Shown piece by piece: positions 1-6,404 of a DNA stretch of 8,775 bases (its first letter is position 1; every line of letters starts with the position of its first letter). The position numbers were made by a program, and so were the translations under genes. The notes below the pieces were generated by a model, which saw only the letters and a list, made by a program, of their open reading frames with translations, was not told the DNA's origin and ran no database searches. The stretch comes from JBOFEH01 sp051650265 (GTDB lineage: Bacteria; Bacillota; Clostridia; Lachnospirales; Cellulosilyticaceae): the NCBI GenBank assembly GCA_051650265.1, contig JBOFIR010000070.1, positions 1 through 8,775 of the forward strand, in the 5' to 3' direction.

Positions 1-848
1 CTTTCTGGGTTGTGCACAACAATGGTATCGGTGGCTTGGAGCAGTGCCATTTCTTCGGGATTGATATGGATACAATGACCGGCAATTGTCTGTTTGCCAA
101 GAATACCAAAGTCATGCAGCCGATTGATGATGCGTTTGCCGTGGTCACGAAGACTATCATGAAGGTCATTAATCCCTTCAGCAACATGGATGTGATAGCC
201 GTGGTCAGTAGGAAGCTGCGCCGCACAGTAGTTCAGCGTATCATCACAGAGTGTAAAAGCTGCATGGAGTCCCATCATGCCTCTATGGTGAGGGTGGTGT
301 TTGTAAGCATTCATAAAATCAACATTCTCTTTAACAGCAGCACGCATCTTGTCGTTGCCATCACGATCAGAAACTTCATAACAAAGACAGGTACGTAGGC
401 CAAGCTGCTCCGCCACATCAGCGATTGCAAAAAGGCTACCTTCTATCCCACCATAGCTTGCATGATGGTCAAAAACAGTGGTCACACCATTTTTGATGCC
501 GTCGAGTAATGTCCAATAAGCACTATACGTGGTGTCTTCTAAGGTAAGCTGGCGGTCGATACGCCACCACATATGTTCTAATACCTGGAGAAAATTAAGT
601 GGGGCGGGTCCATCTAAAGAGAGCCCCCTAGCAAAAGCACTATAGATATGATTATGGGTATTGATTAGGCCGGGCATGATGAGTCCTTCTTGGGCATCAA
701 TCCACTTGGCATGGGGGTATTTTGCTCTGAGTGTGGTGGTATCACCAATCTCAAGGATCACTTCATCTTCTATACAAATGCAGCCATCAACCTGTAGGGG
801 ATCTACCGGATCGCGAGTAATGACTGTTCCGTTGCCTACTAATAACAT
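1..848 (-). CDS. ssnA: SsnA-type amidohydrolase, partial (C-terminus outside window)
   Basis: Reading the minus strand from the ATG at 848 gives 282 open codons running off the left edge; E. coli SsnA, as I recall it, is about 442 residues, so roughly the last third is missing. The start is set by AGGAG at 861-857, eight bases upstream. The protein has a short N-terminal beta segment (MLLVGNGTVIT), then PGLINTHNH with the metal-binding HxH at H65/H67, the family-typical YSAFARGL, a WWRIDRQL segment, DHHASYGG, the third metal histidine in HIHVAEG (H219/H221, E224), and H258 in AGHCIHI. The final metal Asp would lie outside. The last residues, VHNPE, match the start of the SsnA VHN-x-x-S-N-M region. 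It belongs to the metal-dependent cytosine/guanine deaminase-like amidohydrolases and is probably cytosolic. Divergent placement from a purine operon fits a C-N hydrolysis or deamination step on a purine-derived ring; the exact substrate is inferred, not shown. Confidence 0.9.
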   Translation of the reverse strand, partial: MLLVGNGTVITRDPVDPLQVDGCICIEDEVILEIGDTTTLRAKYPHAKWIDAQEGLIMPGLINTHNHIYSAFARGLSLDGPAPLNFLQVLEHMWWRIDRQLTLEDTTYSAYWTLLDGIKNGVTTVFDHHASYGGIEGSLFAIADVAEQLGLRTCLCYEVSDRDGNDKMRAAVKENVDFMNAYKHHPHHRGMMGLHAAFTLCDDTLNYCAAQLPTDHGYHIHVAEGINDLHDSLRDHGKRIINRLHDFGILGKQTIAGHCIHINPEEMALLQATDTIVVHNPE

Positions 849-856
849 GTGACTCA

Positions 857-861
857 CTCCT
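857..861 (-). promoter_or_regulatory. Ribosome binding site of ssnA
   Basis: AGGAG on the minus strand (CTCCT on plus) lies eight bases before the ATG at 848. It fixes the start of the divergent gene and rules out a start further inside. Confidence 0.75.
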
Positions 862-934
862 TTTTTGGTTGGTTAATTTATAGTAATACTGATTGGAAGT
901 CTGAAATTATTTGGTAAATATGAACTATAAAATC

Positions 935-963
935 ATACTATCATTAAGAAAACTTAAAAGCAA
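935..963 (-). promoter_or_regulatory. Candidate promoter for the divergent ssnA gene
   Basis: On the minus strand TTGCTT (963-958) is followed after 17 bases by TAGTAT (940-935), preceded by TGA, giving an extended -10 of the TGnTAGTAT form. The leader would be about 80 bases. The -35 has three of six and the -10 four of six consensus matches. A second possible -10, TATAAA at 882-877, lies closer to the gene but has a poor -35. The assignment is therefore tentative. Confidence 0.35.
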
Positions 964-971
964 TAGCTAAC

Positions 972-1002
972 TAAAAAATTTTCAGAATATATAAAAAATT
1001 TT
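972..1002. repeat. Direct repeat TAAAAAATTTT, two copies 20 bases apart
   Basis: TAAAAAATTTT occurs at 972-982 and again at 992-1002, start to start 20 bases, close to two helical turns. A further A tract follows at 1005-1009. The repeats sit just upstream of the plus-strand -35 element. They could be an UP-like element, intrinsically curved DNA from phased A tracts, or operator half-sites. In an AT-rich region a chance origin is possible. Confidence 0.45.
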
Positions 1003-1013
1003 GTAAAAATCTA

Positions 1014-1041
1014 TTGCGTAATTTTTTTCTTGTGCTATCAT
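1014..1041 (+). promoter_or_regulatory. Predicted promoter of the regulator-ygeXYW-arcC-permease-hyuA operon
   Basis: TTGCGT (1014-1019) and TATCAT (1036-1041) are separated by 16 bases. TATCAT matches the sigma-70/sigma-A -10 consensus at five of six positions and is preceded by TGC, forming an extended -10 (TGnTATCAT). The -35 is only TTG-like, which the extended -10 may compensate. Transcription would start near 1048, giving a leader of about 40 bases. TGCT (1033-1036) and AGCA (1043-1046) form a short dyad around the -10, a possible operator. Confidence 0.55.
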
Positions 1042-1086
1042 GAGCATATACACAGAGTTAATTTCTGGAAGTAAAGAGGTGAGAAT

Positions 1087-1719
1087 ATGAAGCGAGAAAC
1101 ACTAGAGCTGCTTAAAAGATTAGCGAAGGGTGTTTCGGAAGAGTTTGGCACAGCATGTGAAGTGGCTATCCATGAAATCCATCAAGAAGAACAGGAAAGT
1201 AGCATTGTAGCCATTGAAAATGGTCATGTTACCAATCGAAATATTGGTGATGGCCCCTCCCAAGCAGTGCTTGATGGGATTAAACACCACAAAGATACGA
1301 AAGACAGATTAAACTATCGAACCCTGACAGAAGATGGGCGGGTACTACGATCAAGCACCATCTATATCAAAGATGGTGAGGGGGAAGTAGAAGGCGTATT
1401 CTCTATTAACTATGATATCAGTCAGCTCCTGATGATGGAAAGTTGTATGAAGCAACTGATTAATGATAAGGAGGAAGAACCTAAGCGTCTCAATAAAATC
1501 ACAAAAAATGTAGGGGATCTCCTGGATGAATTGATTGAACAATCCGTAAGGCTTGTTGGGAAACCTGTGGCTTTTATGACCAAAGAAGATAAGAAAAAAG
1601 CCATGCAGTTTCTTAATGAATCAGGTGCTTTTTTGATTACCAAATCAGGCGATAAAGTCTCTGAATACTTTGGGATCTCAAAGTACACGCTTTACAATTA
1701 TATCGATATCAAATCCTAA
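1087..1719 (+). CDS. YheO-family PAS/HTH transcriptional regulator
   Basis: The 210-residue protein has the two-part layout of the YheO/DauR-like family. An N-terminal YheO-type PAS-like sensor domain spans about residues 5-115, with typical features such as CEVAIHEI, an NGHVTNR turn, LRSSTIYIKD and VFSINYDIS. A charged linker (about 120-145) leads to a C-terminal helix-turn-helix domain (about 147-207), where KVSEYFGISKYTLYNYI supplies the recognition helices. There is no signal peptide or membrane segment, so it acts in the cytosol on DNA. AGAGGTGAG at 1075-1083 supports the ATG. It is the first gene of the operon, 28 bases before ygeX, and faces ssnA divergently, which fits a local regulator controlling both promoters and itself. 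Its ligand is unknown; a purine or a pathway intermediate such as diaminopropionate is a guess. Whether it activates or represses cannot be read from sequence. Confidence 0.9.
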   Translation: MKRETLELLKRLAKGVSEEFGTACEVAIHEIHQEEQESSIVAIENGHVTNRNIGDGPSQAVLDGIKHHKDTKDRLNYRTLTEDGRVLRSSTIYIKDGEGEVEGVFSINYDISQLLMMESCMKQLINDKEEEPKRLNKITKNVGDLLDELIEQSVRLVGKPVAFMTKEDKKKAMQFLNESGAFLITKSGDKVSEYFGISKYTLYNYIDIKS

Positions 1720-1735
1720 ATAAATGGAAGAAGAT

Positions 1736-1743
1736 GGGGGGAG
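1736..1743 (+). promoter_or_regulatory. Ribosome binding site deciding the ygeX start
   Basis: GGGGGGAG ends four bases before the ATG at 1748. The in-frame ATG at 1724, five bases after the regulator stop, has only TCCTAAATAA upstream and no Shine-Dalgarno match, so 1748 is preferred. Confidence 0.7.
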
Positions 1744-1747
1744 TAAT

Positions 1748-2965
1748 ATGAAAGCGATTCAATGGGTGAAAAATGAGATGCCAAAAACATCCGATGCACA
1801 CCTACAGATCATGAGCATTGATGAGATCGCAAAAGCACGCGCGTTTCATCAGAGTTTTCCAATGTATGAGCAGACACCTTTAGTCAACTTGGAGCAGCTT
1901 GCAAAACAGTATGGCTTGAGTGAGATTCATGTGAAAGATGAGTCTTATCGTTTTGGTCTCAATGCATTTAAGGTATTAGGTGGTTCATTTGCCATGGCAA
2001 GATACATTGCAAAAGAAGTGGGAAAAGATGTGTCTGAACTGCACTATGATGCACTGGTGTCACAGGAACTCAAAGAGGCTTATGGCCAAGCAACATTCTT
2101 TACGGCTACAGATGGCAATCATGGGAGAGGGGTGGCCTGGGCTGCCAACAAATTAGGGCAAAAATCTGTGGTCTATATGCCAAAGGGCTCGAGTCAAATT
2201 AGGCTTGAGAATATTCAAAAAGAAGGGGCTACTGCTACCATTGAAGAAGTGAATTATGATGAGTGTGTACGGATCGCTGCAGCGGCTGCCAAAGAGACAC
2301 CGGGTGGGGTGATTGTGCAAGATACTGCTTGGGAGGGCTATGAAGAAATTCCAAGCTGGATTATGCAGGGGTATGGCACCATGGCTATGGAGGCAGATCA
2401 GCAGCTAGGCAAACGTCCGACACATATCTTTGTGCAAGCGGGAGTAGGTTCATTGGCAGGAGCTGTGCAGGGCTACTTTGCGAACTGCTATCCAGAGGCC
2501 TGCCCGACTACGGTTATTGTAGAGGCGGATGAGGCTGCGTGCCTTTACCGCTCAGCAAACGCTGGGGATGGGAGCATTCGCATAGTGGATGGGGATATGC
2601 CAACGATCATGGCTGGGCTTGCTTGTGGTGAACCTAATACCATTTCTTGGGATATTCTCAAAAACCATAGCGCATACTTTGTCTCTTGCCCCGACTGGGT
2701 AGCTGCACAAGGTATGCGTATACTTGGGGCACCGCTCCAGGGGGATACAAGGGTGATCTCTGGAGAATCTGGTGCAGTAGGGCTAGGACTTCTTGTAAGT
2801 ATCATGACACAAGAGGAGCTTAAGCCGCTCAAAGAAGTCCTAGGATTAGGGGCAGATTCTGTTGTCTTGTTGTTCTCAACAGAAGGGGATACTGACCCTG
2901 AGGGCTACAGACAAGTGGTTTGGGACGGTGCTTTTGGCGTCCCATGTGAAGAAGAATCCAAGTAA
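1748..2965 (+). CDS. ygeX: 2,3-diaminopropionate ammonia-lyase (PLP-dependent)
   Basis: The 405-residue product is a fold type II PLP enzyme of the diaminopropionate ammonia-lyase (YgeX/DpaL) family, which splits D- or L-2,3-diaminopropionate into pyruvate and two ammonia in the cytosol. The PLP lysine is K75 in LNAFKVLGG, preceded by the family signature VKDESYRFG. TATDGNHGRGVAWAA (Asp near 122, the position of the E. coli residue acting on the D-substrate) and VQDTAWEGY (Asp near 192) follow, then QAGVGSLAG, MAGLACGEPN, SGESGAVGLG and the C-terminal STEGDTD. Length and motif order agree with the E. coli enzyme (about 398 residues). The start at 1748 is chosen over the in-frame ATG at 1724 because of the G-rich ribosome binding site. 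It stands 28 bases after the regulator and 34 before ygeY. In this locus it probably supplies the final carbon-yielding step of purine breakdown. Confidence 0.96.
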   Translation: MKAIQWVKNEMPKTSDAHLQIMSIDEIAKARAFHQSFPMYEQTPLVNLEQLAKQYGLSEIHVKDESYRFGLNAFKVLGGSFAMARYIAKEVGKDVSELHYDALVSQELKEAYGQATFFTATDGNHGRGVAWAANKLGQKSVVYMPKGSSQIRLENIQKEGATATIEEVNYDECVRIAAAAAKETPGGVIVQDTAWEGYEEIPSWIMQGYGTMAMEADQQLGKRPTHIFVQAGVGSLAGAVQGYFANCYPEACPTTVIVEADEAACLYRSANAGDGSIRIVDGDMPTIMAGLACGEPNTISWDILKNHSAYFVSCPDWVAAQGMRILGAPLQGDTRVISGESGAVGLGLLVSIMTQEELKPLKEVLGLGADSVVLLFSTEGDTDPEGYRQVVWDGAFGVPCEEESK

Positions 2966-2999
2966 AATTTTAACATACTAAAAATAGGGGGAAACAGTT

Positions 3000-4193
3000 A
3001 TGAATTTCGATCAAGTACAAAGCAGTGCACAAAACTATGAAGCAAGTATGACAGCATTCTTAAGAGACCTTATTGCTATTCCTGGTGAGAGTTGTGGGGA
3101 AGAAGGGGTTATTAGACGTATTGCAAAAGAGATGGAACAAGTCGGATTTGATCAAATAGAGATTGATGGTATGGGAAATATATTGGGCTATATGGGAACC
3201 GGTAAGACCTTGATCGCTTATGATGCCCATATTGATACAGTCGGGATTGGCGAAAAGAGTAACTGGACATTTGACCCCTATGAAGGGTATGAGACAGATA
3301 CAGAGATTGGTGGAAGAGGTGCATCGGATCAGCTGGGCGGTATCGTATCAGCAGTATATGGTGCCAAGATTATGAAAGATCTCGGGCTTTTATCAGATGC
3401 CTACCGCGTACTTGTGACAGGTACCGTGCAAGAAGAAGATTGCGATGGACTGTGTTGGCAGTATATCATCAATGAAAGTCAGATTCGCCCAGAATTTGTA
3501 GTGATCACAGAGCCAACAAATGGCAATATCTATAGGGGTCAAAGAGGACGTATGGAAATCCGTGTAGAAGTTAAAGGGGTATCTTGTCATGGATCAGCGC
3601 CTGAACGTGGGGATAATGCAATCTACAAGATGGCAGACATCATTCAAGAAGTGAAGGAACTGAACAACCACCTTCATGAGGATCCATTCCTTGGAAAAGG
3701 CACACTGACAGTATCTCAATCATTCTACAATTCACCTTCTAGGTGTGCAGTAGCCGATATGAGTGCGATCTCTATTGATAGACGACTCACAGATGGTGAA
3801 ACATATCAGATGGCATTAGAGGAGATTCGCGCCTTACCATCTGTTCAGAGATACAATGCCAAGGTGACCATGTACACTTATGAAAGTCCGAGCTGGACAG
3901 GGCTTGTCTACCCTACAGATTGCTACTTCCCAACATGGGTGATTCCAGAAGATCATGCGGCAACACAGGCAGTAGTGGCTGCGTATGAAGGAATGTATGG
4001 TACGCCAAAAGTGGATAAGTGGACGTTCTCAACCAATGGGGTTTCAATCATGGGACGCTATGGCATTCCTTGTATTGGATTTGGCCCTGGAAAAGAAGAA
4101 GAGGCACATGCCCCAAATGAGAAGACGTGGAAGGCTGATCTTGTGAAATGTGCAGCAGTCTATGCAACAGTACCTACATTATATTGTAAGTAA
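3000..4193 (+). CDS. ygeY: YgeY-type M20 family metallohydrolase
   Basis: This 397-residue protein has the full metal site of M20 peptidases/deacylases: H77 in YDAHIDTVG with D79 beside it, D110 in GRGASDQLGG, the catalytic and metal pair E145/E146 in VQEEDCDG, E171 in ITEPTNG, and H370 in AHAPNEKTW. H197 in SCHGSAPERGDNAI falls in the lid/dimerisation domain (about residues 183-290). No signal peptide is present, so it is cytosolic. AGGGGGA at 2986-2992 supports the ATG. The family includes ArgE, DapE and carboxypeptidases, and YgeY entries are often labelled selenium metabolism hydrolase or peptidase by context. Being fixed between a diaminopropionate lyase and a carbamoyltransferase, it most likely hydrolyses an amide or ureido bond in a purine-derived open-chain intermediate rather than a peptide; this is inference. 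Confidence 0.93.
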   Translation: MNFDQVQSSAQNYEASMTAFLRDLIAIPGESCGEEGVIRRIAKEMEQVGFDQIEIDGMGNILGYMGTGKTLIAYDAHIDTVGIGEKSNWTFDPYEGYETDTEIGGRGASDQLGGIVSAVYGAKIMKDLGLLSDAYRVLVTGTVQEEDCDGLCWQYIINESQIRPEFVVITEPTNGNIYRGQRGRMEIRVEVKGVSCHGSAPERGDNAIYKMADIIQEVKELNNHLHEDPFLGKGTLTVSQSFYNSPSRCAVADMSAISIDRRLTDGETYQMALEEIRALPSVQRYNAKVTMYTYESPSWTGLVYPTDCYFPTWVIPEDHAATQAVVAAYEGMYGTPKVDKWTFSTNGVSIMGRYGIPCIGFGPGKEEEAHAPNEKTWKADLVKCAAVYATVPTLYCK

Positions 4194-4228
4194 GACAATT
4201 TAAAATAGAAAATAGAGGAGAGATTGCG

Positions 4229-5422
4229 ATGAGTTGTATTGGTGAGTATATTGAGAAGTTAAATGGACTTGAATTTGGTGACATGTATCAAAATGATTTT
4301 TTCCTTACATGGGAGAAGACAGATGATGAACTTCAGGCTGTTTTTACAGTAGCAGATGCTTTAAGAGCACTGAGAAAAGCGAATATTTCTACACGCATTT
4401 TTGATAGTGGTCTCGGAATTTCTTTGTTCAGAGATAACTCAACACGTACACGGTTTAGTTTTGCTTCCGCTTGTAACCTGTTAGGGCTTGAAGTGCAAGA
4501 CCTAGATGAGGGCAAATCACAGATTGCACATGGTGAAACCGTGCGTGAGACCGCCAATATGGTATCTTTCATGGCAGATGTGATCGGTATTCGCGATGAT
4601 ATGTATATCGGAAAAGGAAATACTTACATGCGTGAGGTGGCACATGCTGTAGAAGAGGGACATAAAGATGGGATCTTAGAGCAAAGACCTACATTAGTCA
4701 ATTTGCAATGTGATATTGACCATCCAACACAATCTATGGCAGATCTCTTACATGTGATTCATGAGTTTGGTGGGGTAGAGAACTTAAAAGGGAAGAAGGT
4801 TGCAATGACATGGGCCTATTCACCTTCATATGGAAAACCACTCTCAGTACCACAGGGCATCATCGGTTTGATGACACGTATGGGCATGGATGTCGTACTT
4901 GCACACCCTGAAGGGTACGAAGTAATGGCGGATGTGGAAGAGATTGCTAAAGCGAATGCGCAGGCATCAGGGGGATCTTTCACAAAAACCAACTCTATGG
5001 CAGAAGCGTTCAAAGATGCAGATATTGTCTATCCAAAGAGCTGGGCACCATTTGCAGCCATGGAGAAACGTACACAGATGTATGCCGAAGGGGATGATGC
5101 AGGCATCAAAGCACTAGAGAAAGAACTGCTTGCACAAAATGCACAGCACAAAGATTGGGAGTGTACGGAAGCGCTTATGGCAACGACAAAAGAAGGCAAA
5201 GCGTTGTATATGCACTGCCTACCTGCAGATATCTCTGGCGTAAGTTGTGAACAAGGGGAAGTAGCTGCGAGTGTGTTTGATCGCTATCGTGATGCACTTT
5301 ATAAAGAAGCTTCCTTCAAACCTTATGTGATTGCAGCCATGATGTTCCTTTCAAAAGTCAAAGACCCACAAGCAGTACTCAGTAAACTTGAAGAACAAGG
5401 AAAAGACCGCTGGTTTAAATAA
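4229..5422 (+). CDS. ygeW: YgeW-type knotted carbamoyltransferase
   Basis: The 397-residue product is a member of the aspartate/ornithine carbamoyltransferase superfamily and closely resembles E. coli YgeW (about 396 residues). The carbamoyl phosphate loop is S71-T-R-T-R75, preceded by the YgeW-like GLGISLFRDN. Other hallmarks are GKSQIAHGETVRETANM (95-111), CDIDHPTQSMADLL (161-174), TWAYSPSYGKPLSVPQG (194-210), which lies in the knot-forming region of this subgroup, and HCLPADISG (329-337). GAGGAG at 4215-4220 supports the start. It is neither a typical ornithine enzyme (no ornithine-type SMG loop) nor an aspartate enzyme. Followed at once by carbamate kinase, it probably works in the catabolic direction, moving a carbamoyl group from a ureido compound, plausibly an N-carbamoyl-2,3-diaminopropionate, to phosphate. 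The substrate is inferred from context. Cytosolic, probably trimeric like its relatives. Confidence 0.94.
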   Translation: MSCIGEYIEKLNGLEFGDMYQNDFFLTWEKTDDELQAVFTVADALRALRKANISTRIFDSGLGISLFRDNSTRTRFSFASACNLLGLEVQDLDEGKSQIAHGETVRETANMVSFMADVIGIRDDMYIGKGNTYMREVAHAVEEGHKDGILEQRPTLVNLQCDIDHPTQSMADLLHVIHEFGGVENLKGKKVAMTWAYSPSYGKPLSVPQGIIGLMTRMGMDVVLAHPEGYEVMADVEEIAKANAQASGGSFTKTNSMAEAFKDADIVYPKSWAPFAAMEKRTQMYAEGDDAGIKALEKELLAQNAQHKDWECTEALMATTKEGKALYMHCLPADISGVSCEQGEVAASVFDRYRDALYKEASFKPYVIAAMMFLSKVKDPQAVLSKLEEQGKDRWFK

Positions 5423-5451
5423 AATCATGTACGTGTAGAGGGGGAAGTGCG

Positions 5452-6384
5452 ATGGCGAAAATAGTAATTGCATTAGGTGGTAATGCGTTAGGTAACAATT
5501 TACATGAACAGATGATAGCAGTTAAACAAACAGCAAAAGCCATTGCAGATTTGATTGAACAAGGTCATGAAGTGGTCATATCCCATGGGAATGGACCACA
5601 GGTAGGAATGATTAATATTGCTATGGGGGAGATGCATAAAGCAGATCCCCGTACCCCTGTTATTCCCATGTCTGTATGTGTGGCTATGAGTCAGGGTTAC
5701 ATTGGTTATGACTTGCAAAATACACTCAGAGAGGAATTGTTAGACAGGGGGATCACAAAACCTGTGGTGACGATTATTACACAGGTTGAAGTGGACCGAG
5801 AAGACCCTGCTTTTCTCAATCCAACCAAACCGATCGGTCGTTTTATGACGGAGCAAGAAGCGCAGGAACTCATCGAACAAGGGTATAATGTGGTGGAAGA
5901 TGCTGGACGTGGGTATAGGCGTGTGGTGGCATCCCCAAAACCTATTGGCATTATAGAAATTGAAACCGTAAAAACGCTCGTCAGAGCAGGCCAAATTGTG
6001 GTGGCTGCTGGAGGAGGGGGAATCCCTGTTGCTGCAAAAGGTAACCACCTAAGTGGGGTGGGGGCAGTCATTGACAAAGACTTTGCAAGTTATAAACTAG
6101 CAGAGGCATTGGATGCAGATTGTCTCATTATCTTAACTGCCGTGGAAAAAGTCGCTATCAACTTTGGTAAACCTGATATGAAATGGGTATCACAGATCAC
6201 GCCAGAAGAAGCAAGAGCGTATAGCAAAGAAGGTCATTTTGCACCAGGATCTATGCTCCCAAAAGTTGAGGCGGCAGTAGCATTTGTAGAATCCAAACCA
6301 GGACGGTATGCACTGATTACATTGCTAGAAAAAGCAAAAGAAGGTATCGAAGGTAAGACAGGTACAAGAATTCAATCAAATTAA
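5452..6384 (+). CDS. arcC: Carbamate kinase (ArcC/YqeA type)
   Basis: The 310-residue protein is a full-length amino acid kinase family carbamate kinase, which makes ATP and carbamate from carbamoyl phosphate and ADP. Visible motifs are IALGGNAL (6-13), ISHGNGPQVG (43-52), GRGYRRVVASP (152-162), VAAGGGGIPV (184-193), VIDKDFAS (207-213) with the conserved lysine, and GHFAPGSMLPKVEAA (261-275). AGAGGGGGA at 5437-5445 supports the ATG. It starts 29 bases after ygeW and ends 20 bases before the permease. In E. coli the corresponding cluster gene is yqeA; arginine deiminase pathways use arcC. No arginine deiminase or standard ornithine carbamoyltransferase is present here, so its carbamoyl phosphate should come from YgeW. 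It is the apparent substrate-level ATP step of the pathway. Confidence 0.95.
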   Translation: MAKIVIALGGNALGNNLHEQMIAVKQTAKAIADLIEQGHEVVISHGNGPQVGMINIAMGEMHKADPRTPVIPMSVCVAMSQGYIGYDLQNTLREELLDRGITKPVVTIITQVEVDREDPAFLNPTKPIGRFMTEQEAQELIEQGYNVVEDAGRGYRRVVASPKPIGIIEIETVKTLVRAGQIVVAAGGGGIPVAAKGNHLSGVGAVIDKDFASYKLAEALDADCLIILTAVEKVAINFGKPDMKWVSQITPEEARAYSKEGHFAPGSMLPKVEAAVAFVESKPGRYALITLLEKAKEGIEGKTGTRIQSN

Positions 6385-6404
6385 AAGGATAAGAGGGGAT
6401 TTCT

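Larger units (their letters stand above)
849..1086. promoter_or_regulatory. Divergent AT-rich control region between ssnA and the purine operon
   Basis: The 238-base gap separates two divergent transcription units and is the only non-coding stretch in the window longer than about 36 bases. It is much more AT-rich than the flanking genes, with several A and T tracts between about 950 and 1030. It carries a convincing extended -10 promoter for the plus strand, a weaker candidate for the minus strand, two copies of an 11-base A/T repeat, and ribosome binding sites at both edges. No terminator hairpin, riboswitch-like fold or small ORF was recognised by eye. The layout suggests joint control of both transcripts, probably by the regulator encoded at 1087. 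Confidence 0.7.

Noticed and set aside
12..398. Plus-strand open frame of 128 codons
   Set aside because: It lies opposite ssnA, whose minus-strand frame has clear amidohydrolase motifs; the plus product resembles nothing I know and has no ribosome site.
661..852. Plus-strand open frame of 63 codons
   Set aside because: It overlaps the N-terminal coding part of ssnA on the other strand and begins with no ribosome site; a shadow frame.
849..1086. Purine riboswitch or attenuator in the operon leader
   Set aside because: The predicted leader is only about 40 bases, too short for a purine riboswitch aptamer, and no such conserved core or terminator hairpin is visible.
1422..1688. Minus-strand open frame of 88 codons inside the regulator
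   Set aside because: It has no recognisable domain and lies opposite a regulator with full PAS and HTH parts.
1724..1747. Upstream in-frame ATG adding eight residues to YgeX
   Set aside because: There is no Shine-Dalgarno sequence before 1724, while GGGGGGAG directly precedes the ATG at 1748.
2966..2999. Possible terminator or internal promoter in the gaps between operon genes (also 4194-4228, 5423-5451, 6385-6404, 7779-7803)
   Set aside because: The gaps are 20-35 bases, hold mainly a ribosome binding site, and show no GC hairpin with a T run and no convincing promoter pair.
5706..6077. Minus-strand open frames of 123 and 102 codons within carbamate kinase
   Set aside because: Both are antisense to well-conserved kinase motifs and have low-complexity translations; shadow frames.
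4229..6384. Arginine deiminase pathway (ornithine carbamoyltransferase plus carbamate kinase)
   Set aside because: The transferase has YgeW-specific motifs, and no arginine deiminase or arginine/ornithine antiporter is present.
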